From positions 3,410,001 through 3,474,000 of the forward strand of contig NZ_CP060790.1 of assembly GCF_014489595.1 (NCBI RefSeq): 64,000 nucleotides of DNA, read 5' to 3'. The notes under the pieces were generated by a model. That model worked only from the letters and a program-made list of their open reading frames with translations. It was not told where the DNA came from and made no database searches. Below are positions 47,230 to 55,927 of this stretch, piece after piece. The stretch is from Paenacidovorax monticola. GTDB taxonomy: Bacteria; Pseudomonadota; Gammaproteobacteria; Burkholderiales; Burkholderiaceae_C. The translations under genes were made by a program, and so were the position numbers. Each line of letters begins with the position of its first letter. The stretch's first letter is position 1.

Positions 47230-47991
47230 ATGAACGCCACCGCACCCCACCCCCACACCATCCCCCTGGTCGACATCCGCGGCCTGCGCAAGCGCTATGG
47301 CGGCAACGAAGTGCTCAAGGGCGTGGACCTGCAGGTCGGCCGCGGCGAAGTCGTCTCCATCATTGGCAAGAGCGGCTCGGGCAAGAGCACGCTGCTGCGC
47401 TGCATCAACGGTCTGGAGAGCTTCCACGAAGGGCAGCTCACCGTGCACGGCCAGCCGCTGCGGGCCGACAACCCCCAGGCCATGCGCGAGCTGCGCAAGA
47501 ACGTGGGCATGATCTTCCAGAACTTCAATCTCTTTCCCCATCTGTCTGTGGGCCGCAACGTGATGCTGGCGCCTACCCTGGTCACGCGCCAGCCCAAGGA
47601 TGCGGCCCGGCAGAATGCCGAACGGCTGCTGGCGCGCGTGGGGCTGGCGGAGAAGTTCGACGCCATGCCGGACCAGCTCTCGGGCGGGCAGCAGCAGCGT
47701 GTGGCCATTGCGCGCGCCTTGGCCATGGACCCTGAAATCCTGCTGTGCGACGAGGTGACCTCCGCGCTCGACCCCGAGCTCGTGGGCGAGGTGCTGGGCG
47801 TGGTCGAGAGCCTGGCTGGGCAGGGCATGACCCTGGTCATGGTCACGCACGAGATGAGCTTCGCACGCAAGGTCAGCGACCGTGTGGTGTTCATGCACCA
47901 GGGCCGCGTGCATGAAATGGGGCCGCCCGAGGCGCTGTTCGGCGATCCCCGTACGCCCGAGTTGCAGCAGTTCCTGGGCAAGGGGCGCTGA
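47230..47991 (+). CDS. Amino-acid ABC transporter ATP-binding protein
   Basis: A 253-residue ATPase of the GlnQ/HisP type. Walker A is [15 protein letters not shown], the Q-loop is in [14 protein letters not shown], the signature is [17 protein letters not shown], Walker B is [14 protein letters not shown] and the switch histidine is in [13 protein letters not shown]. It completes the importer begun at 44969. After the stop, GAGCGGG-CCGC-CCCGCTC forms a short stem that may end transcription, although no T-run follows. Confidence 0.94.
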   Translation: MNATAPHPHTIPLVDIRGLRKRYGGNEVLKGVDLQVGRGEVVSIIGKSGSGKSTLLRCINGLESFHEGQLTVHGQPLRADNPQAMRELRKNVGMIFQNFNLFPHLSVGRNVMLAPTLVTRQPKDAARQNAERLLARVGLAEKFDAMPDQLSGGQQQRVAIARALAMDPEILLCDEVTSALDPELVGEVLGVVESLAGQGMTLVMVTHEMSFARKVSDRVVFMHQGRVHEMGPPEALFGDPRTPELQQFLGKGR

Positions 47992-48336
47992 GCGGGCCGC
48001 CCCGCTCGGGGCCACGGCCTCATCACCCCCAGCATGCCGGCCGAGAGGCCGCGGTGCAGCTGTATGCCCTGCACCACCCTGCCGAGCGCGAGCAGCGGTG
48101 CCGCGCCGCGCGCCTCCTGGTTGCATTGACACGCTGCCGCCATGGTCCGGACTCGCATCCATTCCGCAGGCCCCTGCGCGAACTGCGCGGCTCGGGAATA
48201 ATCCCTGGGCGCACCTGTCTGGTGTGCTCCCGCAACCCCTCCCATCCCTCCTTCCCATGCCCATTCCCTGCCCGCGCCGCGCGCCCCAATCCGACCCCCG
48301 GTGTCCTGGCGATCCGCTGCGTACCGGGGCGGCGGC
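47992..48336. other. 345-base interval without a gene
   Basis: Apart from the small GC stem just after the ATPase stop and a GGGAATAATCCC palindrome near 48195-48206 that could contain a -10 element for the EamA gene, I see no coding region. A TTGACA at 48126 lacks a -10 partner at the right distance. Confidence 0.5.
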
Positions 48337-49284
48337 ATGAATGCGCCGGCACCCGCGGCGGCCCTGGGCCCGCGCGACCTGTTGTCGGCCCTGGCGGTGG
48401 TGGTGCTCTGGGGGTTGAATTTCGTGGTGATGAAGTGGGGGCTGCGCAGCTTCACGCCGTTCCAGTTGGGCGTCATGCGCTACCTGTTCGCGGCCCTGCC
48501 CCTGGTGCTGTTCGTGCGCCCGCCCCGGCTGCACTGGCGCTGGGTGCTGATGTTCGGCCTCATGCAGGGCGTGGGGCAGTTCGGCTTCCTGTTCGTGGGG
48601 CTCAAGGTGGGCATGACGGCGGCGCTGGCGAGCGTGCTCATGCAGACCCAGGTGTTCTTCACCGCCCTGTTCGGCTTCGCCATGCTCGGGGAGCGCCCGG
48701 GCCGTCCGCTGCAGTGGGGCATGGGGCTGGCGGCGCTGGGGCTGGCCTGCTTCGCCATGAACTACGCGGGTACCGGGGCGTCGGCCACCGGCACCACGCT
48801 GGCGGGGCTGGCGCTCACGCTGTGTGCGGCGGCTTCGTGGGCCGGATCGAACATCATCGCGCGCCTGGCGCAGAAGGACACGCCCGGCTACGACCCGCTG
48901 GCCTTCGTGGTCTGGAGCAGCCTGGTGCCCATCGTGCCGTTCATTCTCATGTCGGCCGGCTTCGACGCCGACACGGGCCGCTGGCTGCGCGCCGAGACCT
49001 GGAGCGCCGTGCCCTGGCTGGCCTGGGCCTCCGCCGCCTACCTGGGCTGGGCGGCCACGGTGCTGGGCTACGGGCTGTGGACCGGCCTGCTCAAGCGCCA
49101 CCCCGCCAACCGCGTGGCACCCTTCAGCCTGGGGGTGCCCGTGGTGGGGCTGTGCGCGGGCATGCTGGCGCTGGGCGAGGTCGTGACCGCCTGGCAGTGG
49201 GCGGGCGTGGTGTGCGTGGTGCTGGCCCTCGTCTGTGTGGTGCTGGGCCCCCGCTGGGCACAGAAAATGGCCCGCAGCGCTTGA
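48337..49284 (+). CDS. EamA/DMT-family transporter
   Basis: A 315-residue inner-membrane protein with ten hydrophobic helices in two EamA repeats. The first opens with [20 protein letters not shown]; the second contains [20 protein letters not shown] and ends [16 protein letters not shown]. RhaT/YdcZ-like members export amino acids or related metabolites. The position between an amino-acid importer and a D-amino-acid dehydrogenase-like gene fits efflux of surplus amino acids. Its last codons and stop lie in a family A repeat. Confidence 0.88.
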   Translation: MNAPAPAAALGPRDLLSALAVVVLWGLNFVVMKWGLRSFTPFQLGVMRYLFAALPLVLFVRPPRLHWRWVLMFGLMQGVGQFGFLFVGLKVGMTAALASVLMQTQVFFTALFGFAMLGERPGRPLQWGMGLAALGLACFAMNYAGTGASATGTTLAGLALTLCAAASWAGSNIIARLAQKDTPGYDPLAFVVWSSLVPIVPFILMSAGFDADTGRWLRAETWSAVPWLAWASAAYLGWAATVLGYGLWTGLLKRHPANRVAPFSLGVPVVGLCAGMLALGEVVTAWQWAGVVCVVLALVCVVLGPRWAQKMARSA

Positions 49285-49313
49285 TGGAAGAGCGCGAGCA
49301 GCTATCAATCAAG
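49276..49313 (-). repeat. Short dispersed repeat, family A, copy 6
   Basis: AGCGCTTGATGGAAGAGCGCGAGCAGCTATCAATCAA in the GCGCTTG-to-AGCTATC orientation. The TGA inside it is the EamA stop, and the AAGGAG that follows (49311-49316) is the ribosome site of the next gene, so the repeat forms the whole gene junction. Confidence 0.7.
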
Positions 49314-49324
49314 GAGTGAAGACC

Positions 49325-50469
49325 ATGGCGGTATGGGATTTCGCGGTCATCGGCGCCGGCATTGCGGGCGCCTCCATGGGCTGGCAACTGGCCGAGAAGG
49401 CCTCGGTGCTCGTGCTGGAGCGCGAGTCGCAGCCCGGCTACCACACCACGGGCCGGTCGGCGGCGCTCTTCATGGAGACCTATGGCACGAGCGCGATCCA
49501 GGCGCTCACGCGCGCCAGCCGCGCGTTCTACGAATCGCCGCCGCCGGGCTTCTGCGACACCCCCATCCTCTCGCCGCGCGGCGTGGTCTACGTGGCCACG
49601 CACGGGCAGCTCGACCTGCTGGAGCGTACCTACCAGGAACTGCGCGTGCATTCGCCGGACCTCGTGCGCATCACGCACGAAGAGCTCCTCGCGCGCCTGC
49701 CCTGCCTGCGGCCCGAGGTGGTGGCGGCGGGCCTGTCGGAGCCCGGCGCGGCCGATATCGACGTGAACGCCCTGCACCAGGGCTATCTGCGCGGCCTGCG
49801 CCAGCGTGGCGGGCAGGTGCGCACGAATGCCGAGGTGGCGGGCCTGGCGCGCGAGGGCGGCGTCTGGACCCTCACGCTCGCGGGCGGCGACACGGTGCAG
49901 GCACGCCATCTCGTGAACGCGGCCGGTGCCTGGGCCGACGTGGTGGCCCGGCTCGCGGGCGCCGCGCCCGTGGGCCTCACGCCCTGCCGGCGCACGGCCT
50001 TCACCTTTCCCGTGCCCCCCGGCATGGACGCGCACCACTGGCCCGCCGCCATCGGCGTGGACGAGAGCTACTACTTCAAGCCCGACGCGGGCCAGCTGCT
50101 GGGCTCGCCGGCCAATGCCGACCCCATGCCGCCGCACGACGTGGTGCCCGAGGAGTTGGACGTGGCCACGGGGATCTACCGCATCGAGGAGGTCACCACC
50201 TTCCAGATCCGCCGCCCCTCGCACACCTGGGCGGGGCTGCGCTCCTTCGTGGCCGACGGCGACTTCGTGATCGGCTGGGACGACCGCGTGGAGGGCTTCT
50301 TCTGGCTCGCCGCGCAGGGCGGCTACGGCATCCAGAGCGCGGCGGGCTACGCGCTGCTGGCGCGCAACCTGGCGCTGGGCGAGCCGCTGGCCCCGTGCTG
50401 CAGGCCGAGGGCGTGGGGCCGGAGGTGGTGGCGGGGCTGTCGCCCCGGCGGCTGCGCGCCGGGGCCTGA
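49325..50469 (+). CDS. dauA: FAD-dependent D-amino-acid dehydrogenase, DauA-like (frame break near 50392)
   Basis: A flavoprotein of about 381 residues. The FAD fold DFAVIGAGIAGASMGWQLAE is followed by QPGYHTTGRSAALFMETYGT. Further conserved stretches are ADIDVNALHQGYLRGLRQ, LGSPANADP and RRPSHTWAGLRSFVADGDFV, a series also found in Pseudomonas D-arginine dehydrogenase. It would oxidise D-Arg or other D-amino acids to 2-oxo acids. The frame breaks at CCCC 50391-50394; one added C gives LAPVLQAEGVGPEVVAGLSP and a stop at 50469. AAGGAG eight bases upstream supports the ATG. The symbol is tentative. Confidence 0.85.
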
Positions 50470-50520
50470 TGCGCGGGGCGCCGGCCACGCCGCCGCTGCA
50501 CGCAGTGGCCGTGGAGGCGG

Positions 50521-51942
50521 TCAGCCCAGGAAGCCGAGGTTGACCGGGTAGGCCGATCCGCCGAAGTGCGACAGGCGCGGCAGCACGCCGGCCAGTTCGG
50601 TGTCCGCCACGCCGAACCAGCGCGCCAGCGTGGCGGCGTACTGGTCCACCGAGGTGCTGGGCAGCAGGCGGCCCTGGCCCACGTGCCATTGGTCCTCGCT
50701 GCCGCTGCCGTTGCCCACGCTGATGGGCGGGGGCGTACCGTAGAACGCCGCGCCGCGCACGGCGCCGCCCACGATGAAATGGTGCCCGCCCCAGCCATGG
50801 TCCGAGCCGTCGCCGTTGGGGGTGAGCGTGCGGCCGAAGTCCGAGGCCGTGAAGGCCGTCACCGTGTCGGCCACGCCCAGTTCCACGGTAGCGCCGTGGA
50901 ACGCCGTCATGGCGCTGCTCACGCGCTCCATGAGCGTGGCCTGGCCGGCGATCAGGTTGTCATGCAGGTCGAAGCCGCCCAGCGAGACGAAGAACACCTG
51001 GCGCCGCGTGCCCAGGGCGCCGCGCGCCGCGATCAGCCGCGCCACGATCTTGAGCTGGTCCGCCAGGCTGTTGCCCGCGGGGAAGGCCGTGGCCAGGTTG
51101 GCGCCGGCCAGTGCCGCGGAGATCTGCCCCTCCGCGCCGATGGAGCGCTGGGTCACGCGTGCGTACTCGGCCTCCAGCGCATGGCCGCTGGCGGCCTGCA
51201 CCAGCTCGGTGAACACGCTGCGCACCGCGCCCGATTCGTAGACATTGGCCTTCACGCCCTGGATGGGCACGGCGCCGCCCGGGCTGATCTGGTACTGCAG
51301 GGCCTGGTCGCCGGACAGGAACACGGCATTGCCGCTGGCCGAGATGCAGGTGAACAGCGACGTGGCGTTGGCCGAGAGGGCCAGGTCGCCGATGTTGCCG
51401 CCCCAGCCCACGGTGGAGCCCTCGGCCCCCTGGGACTGCCAGACGGACTGCTGGTCGTTGTGCGAGAAGAGCTTGGGCGGCAGCGGGTAGGCACGCCGGT
51501 CGCCGCTCTGGTACTGCGCGCGGGTGAGGGGCACCATCAGCGGCCCCACATTGAGCTGCACGGCGGCGCGCCCGCTGTTGAAGAGGCCGGCCATGCCGGC
51601 CATGGAGGGGTGCAGAGCGAACTGCAGCCCCCCTGCGAGCGCGTTCGTGGGCCGCAGCAGCGTGCCTTCCAGGGAGCCGCGCGCGAGCGCGACGCCACCG
51701 CGTATGGCGGCGTACTGTGCATGGCTCGTGCTGTCGTAGGGCACCACGGTGTTGGCATGGTCGTTGCCGCCCAGCAGGAAGACGCAGACCAGCGCCTTGT
51801 AGTCCTGGGCCTCGAAGGCGGCGGCCTCGCCCAGCGCGGCGAGGTTGAGCGCCAGCGGCAGGGCCGTGCCGCTGGCTGCGAGCTGGGCCGAGCGCTTCAG
51901 GAATGCGCGGCGCGTGTGACGGGAGGGGTCGATGAACTGCAT
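50521..51942 (-). CDS. DUF1501 family Tat-exported protein
   Basis: A 473-residue protein of the sulfatase/alkaline-phosphatase-like DUF1501 family. The Tat signal reads HTRRAFLKRSAQLAASGTAL. Family stretches include VCVFLLGGNDHANTVVPYD, LGGFDLHDN, FTASDFGRTLTPNGDGSDHG and WGGHHFIVGG. The histidines and aspartates resemble metal ligands, but no activity is established. It lies 17 bases after the DUF1800 gene on the same strand; the two families travel together widely and probably act as an exported pair. Confidence 0.88.
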   Translation of the reverse strand: MQFIDPSRHTRRAFLKRSAQLAASGTALPLALNLAALGEAAAFEAQDYKALVCVFLLGGNDHANTVVPYDSTSHAQYAAIRGGVALARGSLEGTLLRPTNALAGGLQFALHPSMAGMAGLFNSGRAAVQLNVGPLMVPLTRAQYQSGDRRAYPLPPKLFSHNDQQSVWQSQGAEGSTVGWGGNIGDLALSANATSLFTCISASGNAVFLSGDQALQYQISPGGAVPIQGVKANVYESGAVRSVFTELVQAASGHALEAEYARVTQRSIGAEGQISAALAGANLATAFPAGNSLADQLKIVARLIAARGALGTRRQVFFVSLGGFDLHDNLIAGQATLMERVSSAMTAFHGATVELGVADTVTAFTASDFGRTLTPNGDGSDHGWGGHHFIVGGAVRGAAFYGTPPPISVGNGSGSEDQWHVGQGRLLPSTSVDQYAATLARWFGVADTELAGVLPRLSHFGGSAYPVNLGFLG

Positions 51943-51959
51943 GGGACGCGTCCTGTCGG

Positions 51960-53777
51960 TCACTTTTGCACGAGGTATTCGGGGCAGCACATCACCAGCA
52001 GCACGGCCGCCGCGATGCGGTTGAGCCGTGCGGAGGCGCTGCTGGCGTCGGTGAGGGGCGTGGCATTGAGCGCCGACACGATGCGCGCCTGCGTGGCCGC
52101 GCCCACCTGGCCGGCCGAGAGCAGCAGCGCCACCTTGCGCACCAGCGCTGCCGCGTCGGTCGCCAGCGGTTGCAGGCTGGCGTAGGTGCAGGTGATGTCG
52201 AAGCCGTTGTTCGCGTTGCTGGCGTTGTACGGCAGGTCGGGCGCGTTCACCCAGAGGCCATAGCGGATGGCGCCCTGCATGAAGTTGAGGTAGCCGCTCA
52301 CGCTGGTCTCGGTCACGATCTGGAACTCCGGCGCCACCTGGCCGGCGCTGGCCATGGCCGTGGAGGGCGGCACGTAGCCCGGGCGGAAGAAGTTGAACAC
52401 CGAGGGCGAGCGCAGCGGGCTCTGGCCCAGCCGCGTGGCCGGGTCGCTCATGTCGCCGATCTTCCAGCTGTCCCGCGCGGAGCGCAGGCCGAAGGAGCGC
52501 CCCCATTGCACGAAGCGCACCATGGGCTCGCGCAGGCGCCCGAAGCGTGGGTCGGTCAGGCCCGCGCTGCCGCGCGCCTCGGGGTCGAGCAGCACGGCGG
52601 TGATCACCGCGCGCAGGTCGCCGCGCACGCCGCTGCCATTGTTGGCAAAGGCCGCCGCGACGCGGGCGATGTAGGCGGGGCTGGGGTTGCTGGTCACCAG
52701 CCGCTGGATGAGCTGGCGGCCGATGAAGGGCCCGACGTTGGGGTGGTTGAACAGCGTGTCCAGCGCCGTCTTCAGCGCCACGTCGCCCGGCGTGCCCGCG
52801 GCGATCGTGGTGCCCAGGAAGGTGGCCGCGAGCGCCGAGTGCTGGCTGGGCGTGAAGGCCATCGGCAGCCAGGTCTGCGGCGTGCTGGGGATGGTGCGGC
52901 TGCCCACGGTGACGGGCTGGTTCTGGCTGCGGTCGTAGTCGTAGCCGGTGAACACGCGCGCCAGGTTGCTCACGTCGGAGGCGCCGTAGACCTCGATGCG
53001 GTTGCCATTGCCGTCGCGCTGCTCGCTACCGTCGGGGTTGAGCTGGTACAGCCCCACGGTGAAGAGCTGCATGACCTCGCGGGCGTAGTTCTCGTCGGGC
53101 TGGCGTCCGGTGCGCGGATCCTCCTTCTGGTTGCCGCGCATGCTCAGGTAGCAGCCCATGGCGGGGTTGAGCGTCACGGCTTCGAGCAGCGCGCGGAAGT
53201 TGCCGAAGGCATGGGCGTTGAGCACATCCCAGTAGCCGGCGGCCAGGTAGGAGCTCCAGGGGTCGTTGAGCCCGTTGCTGGAGACCACCAGGATCTCCGA
53301 CAGCGCCAATGCCACGCGCTTGCGCACCGCGTCGCTGGCGGTGAAGAGCTGGCACCACAGCATATGGTCGACCGGGTAGGAGACGTTGTAGAGCTGCGTG
53401 CCGGCATTCACCACGCTGTAGCCGCGCTGGGTCAGCCAGTCCACGCCGGTGGTGCCGATGGGCCGCGCGAACTGCTCGGCCAGCCAGGCGGCATAGCCCT
53501 GGCCGCGCACGGCGGCGATGTCCTCGTCGCTGGCCGAGAACTGGGCCTGCAGCAGAAAGCGTGCAGCCTCTTCGTCCGTGGCGGGACCCTGCGGGATCGC
53601 GCTGCCGCCAGGGGTGCCGCTCGGCGAGGTATCGGCGCCACCCCCGCCGCAGGCGGACAGCAGGGCCCCGGAGAGCAGGGCCGGGGCCACCGCGGGGGAC
53701 GAGGCTGCACCCAGCGGGGCGGGCCGGGAGACGGAGGGTTCGGTGCCGGCGGGGACCGTGGGCGACGTCAGGGGCAT
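51960..53777 (-). CDS. DUF1800 family lipoprotein
   Basis: A 605-residue protein with a probable lipobox (ALLSGALLSACGGGG, Cys near 43). The DUF1800 body starts near residue 65 (EEAARFLLQAQFSASDEDIA) and includes RMRGNQKEDP-like SMRGNQKEDPRTGRQPDENYAREVMQ, then LFTVGLYQLN, FTGYDYDRS and RQLIQRLVTSNPSPAYIARV. The function is unknown. It is the first gene of a pair with DUF1501. The start at 53777 is uncertain because the N-terminal 30 residues are Pro/Ser-rich and unusual for a signal peptide. Confidence 0.85.
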   Translation of the reverse strand: MPLTSPTVPAGTEPSVSRPAPLGAASSPAVAPALLSGALLSACGGGGADTSPSGTPGGSAIPQGPATDEEAARFLLQAQFSASDEDIAAVRGQGYAAWLAEQFARPIGTTGVDWLTQRGYSVVNAGTQLYNVSYPVDHMLWCQLFTASDAVRKRVALALSEILVVSSNGLNDPWSSYLAAGYWDVLNAHAFGNFRALLEAVTLNPAMGCYLSMRGNQKEDPRTGRQPDENYAREVMQLFTVGLYQLNPDGSEQRDGNGNRIEVYGASDVSNLARVFTGYDYDRSQNQPVTVGSRTIPSTPQTWLPMAFTPSQHSALAATFLGTTIAAGTPGDVALKTALDTLFNHPNVGPFIGRQLIQRLVTSNPSPAYIARVAAAFANNGSGVRGDLRAVITAVLLDPEARGSAGLTDPRFGRLREPMVRFVQWGRSFGLRSARDSWKIGDMSDPATRLGQSPLRSPSVFNFFRPGYVPPSTAMASAGQVAPEFQIVTETSVSGYLNFMQGAIRYGLWVNAPDLPYNASNANNGFDITCTYASLQPLATDAAALVRKVALLLSAGQVGAATQARIVSALNATPLTDASSASARLNRIAAAVLLVMCCPEYLVQK

Positions 53778-53827
53778 CGTGGATAAGAGAGTGGCTGCGC
53801 TGCGAGGGCAGCGTACCACAGGCCACC

Positions 53828-53868
53828 AGCGCTCTTGCAGCCAGCGCTGGCAGCTATCAAAGTGGTAG
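53828..53868 (-). repeat. Short dispersed repeat, family A, copy 7
   Basis: CAGCGCTCTTGCAGCCAGCG, then CTGGCAGCTATCAAAGTGGT, a copy in the GCGCT-to-AGCTATC orientation. It lies between the DUF1800 start and the stop of the M14 deacylase gene. Confidence 0.68.
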
Positions 53869-53882
53869 CCCCGGGGCGCGTG

Positions 53883-54851
53883 CTACAGCAGGCGCCGCCG
53901 CGCGAAGCGCACCACGGTCACGCCCGCGCGCGCCTGGCGCGTGGAGGGCATCACGAGCACGCAGTCGTCATAGGGCGTGGCCACGGGGGTGCCATCGTTG
54001 TCGCCGATCACGGTGCCGGCCTGGGCGATCACTTCCAGGCCGGTGAACGGCTCGGCGAAGCGAAAGCGTTCGCTCTGCGCGACCACGGGGCCCGTCACTT
54101 CGAGCGCCCACTGGCGCGGCGCGTCAGCCAGGCGCCAGCCCGGCAGCACGCGCGCGAGTTCGTCTGCATCCACCACGTCGGCGGCGGCCAGGAAGCGCGC
54201 GCACTGGTCCTGGGCCACGGCACGGCTCGCGGGATCGCCGTGGAAGCCGCACTCGATGAGCAGCGAGCGGGAGTCGCCGGCCTGCGCGTCGGGCAGGCCG
54301 AAGCGGCCGTAGTCGCGCATGCGCACGCCGTCCTTGTGGCCCGCATCGACCACGATGTGTTCTGGTGCGGCCATGGCACGCGCCAGCTCCAGGTTGCGCG
54401 GCTGCACGCCCGTGAGCAGCAGCGGCGCCGATGGCTCGTGCATGGAGTGGATGTCGAGCAGCCAGTCGGCCTGGGCGACGAAGGGCCGCAGCGCGGCCGC
54501 GCGCCGGCGCTCGCGCGTGTCGAGCGCATCGATGCGCGCGTCGATCCACTGGCGGTTCAGGTCCTCGTCGGTGAAGCGCGAGGCGTCGTGGTCGGCGGCG
54601 TCGAAGCGGTCGAAGGCATCGAGGTTGCAGAACGCGAGCGTGAGCCGGCCCCGCTGCGGGCGCAGACCGGCCTCGAGCAGGCCCTTGAGCGCCCAGGCGC
54701 CGCAGAGTTCGTTGCCGTGCACCAGGGCGCTGACCATCACGTGGCGGCCGGGGCGGCCGGAGTCGAACTGCCACACGCCTTCGGTGCCGGTGTTGCCGGC
54801 GCGCCAGGCGGAGAGGTCGGGGGCGGGTAATGCAAAGGGCTGGGAGCTCAT
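53883..54851 (-). CDS. M14-type succinylglutamate desuccinylase/aspartoacylase-like deacylase
   Basis: A 322-residue zinc hydrolase. Zinc ligands are visible as VHGNELCGAWAL (His and Glu) and DIHSMHEPS (His), and the catalytic Glu in LIECGFHGDP. The C-terminal domain is a small beta-rich module. Family members remove acyl groups from N-acyl amino acids. Its ATG overlaps the stop of the TctC gene by ATGA, so a periplasmic carboxylate-binding protein and a cytosolic deacylase are made together. An N-acyl or acylated dicarboxylic amino acid is therefore a reasonable substrate guess. Confidence 0.82.
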   Translation of the reverse strand: MSSQPFALPAPDLSAWRAGNTGTEGVWQFDSGRPGRHVMVSALVHGNELCGAWALKGLLEAGLRPQRGRLTLAFCNLDAFDRFDAADHDASRFTDEDLNRQWIDARIDALDTRERRRAAALRPFVAQADWLLDIHSMHEPSAPLLLTGVQPRNLELARAMAAPEHIVVDAGHKDGVRMRDYGRFGLPDAQAGDSRSLLIECGFHGDPASRAVAQDQCARFLAAADVVDADELARVLPGWRLADAPRQWALEVTGPVVAQSERFRFAEPFTGLEVIAQAGTVIGDNDGTPVATPYDDCVLVMPSTRQARAGVTVVRFARRRLL

Positions 54852-55822
54852 TCTTCGATCTTGGCGAACTGGACGATCTTGGCGTACTTGGCGATCTCGC
54901 TGTCGAGGAACTTCGGCAGGTTGACCTGGGGCGAGGCCACGGTGGAGCCCGTGGCCTCCATCTTCTTGCGGAAGTCGGGCGACTGGAGCGTGTCGGTCAG
55001 CGCCTTCTTGAGCTTGTCGGCCACGGGCTTGGGCAGGCCCGCCGGGCCCATGAGCGCGAACCAGGAACTGATGTCCACGTTCTTGAACTGCGGCAGCTCA
55101 GCCAGGGCCGGGATGTCGGGCGTGACGGCCGAGCGCTTGGCCTCGGTGGTGCCCAGGGCCACGACCTTGCCGGCCTTGATGTGGGGCAGGCCGCTTGACA
55201 GCACGAACACGCCGAACTCGAGGTTGTTGCCGACGAGGTCGTTGGTCAGCGGCGCCACGCCGCGGTAGGGGATGTGGGTCATGAACAGCTTGCCCTGCTC
55301 CTTGACCATCTCACCGGCCAGGTGCAGGGCCGTGCCCACGCCCGAGCTGCCGTAGCTGAACTTGCCGGGGTTCTTGGACACGAGCTGGACGAACTCGGTC
55401 GCGTTCTTCACGCCCGTCTTGGGCGAGGCCACGAGCACCATGGGCTGCGAGGCGATGAGGCCGATGGGCGTGAAGCTCGTGGTGTCGTACTTGACCTTCT
55501 TGGTCACGAGCTTGCTGATGGCGATCTCGTTGTTGGCGCCCACGAGCAGCGTGTAGCCGTCGGGCGTGGCATTGGCCACCTTCTGCGCGCCGATCACGCC
55601 GCCCGCGCCGCCCACGTTCTCGATCACCACGGGCTGGCCCAGGCGCGTGGACAGCTCGGCGCCGAGCATGCGGCCCATGAGGTCGGTGCTGCCGCCGGGC
55701 GGGTAACCCACGACGATGGTGATGGGCTTGGCGGGGTAGTCCTGGGCGGCCGCGGGGCCGGCGGCCAGCAGGGCCAGGCCGCACAGCAGGGCGGCGCGGC
55801 GCAGGGAGGAGTGCATGGGCAT
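54848..55822 (-). CDS. TctC/Bug-family solute-binding protein
   Basis: A 324-residue periplasmic protein with a signal peptide (LRRAALLCGLALLAAGPAAA, cleavage before QDY). Motifs are KPITIVVGYPPGGSTDLMGR, VIENVGGAGGVIGAQ and IPYRGVAPLTNDLVG. No TctAB permease is nearby. AAGGAA precedes ATG 55822; the next ATG (55816) is an alternative. A LysR gene lies upstream on the same strand and the intervening 105 bases carry clustered inverted repeats. It is translationally coupled to the M14 deacylase. Confidence 0.88.
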   Translation of the reverse strand: MPMHSSLRRAALLCGLALLAAGPAAAQDYPAKPITIVVGYPPGGSTDLMGRMLGAELSTRLGQPVVIENVGGAGGVIGAQKVANATPDGYTLLVGANNEIAISKLVTKKVKYDTTSFTPIGLIASQPMVLVASPKTGVKNATEFVQLVSKNPGKFSYGSSGVGTALHLAGEMVKEQGKLFMTHIPYRGVAPLTNDLVGNNLEFGVFVLSSGLPHIKAGKVVALGTTEAKRSAVTPDIPALAELPQFKNVDISSWFALMGPAGLPKPVADKLKKALTDTLQSPDFRKKMEATGSTVASPQVNLPKFLDSEIAKYAKIVQFAKIEE

Positions 55823-55849
55823 GTGGGGTTCCTTGTCGATGTGCATTCG

Positions 55850-55903
55850 ATTGTGCGGAGATGGGCGGTGCACCATGGTGCCGAAATGGCACGAATGCGT
55901 GCC
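55850..55903 (-). promoter_or_regulatory. LysR-type operator and promoter of tctC-deacylase pair
   Basis: GGCACG-AATG-CGTGCC (55888-55903) and GTGCC-GAAAT-GGCAC (55878-55892) are overlapping perfect inverted repeats. On the minus strand CACAAT (55855-55850) can be the -10 element, placing the repeats about 40-60 bases before the start of transcription, as for LysR-type sites. Confidence 0.5.
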
Positions 55904-55927
55904 ACTATGGTTGCATGCCGGGGCGGC

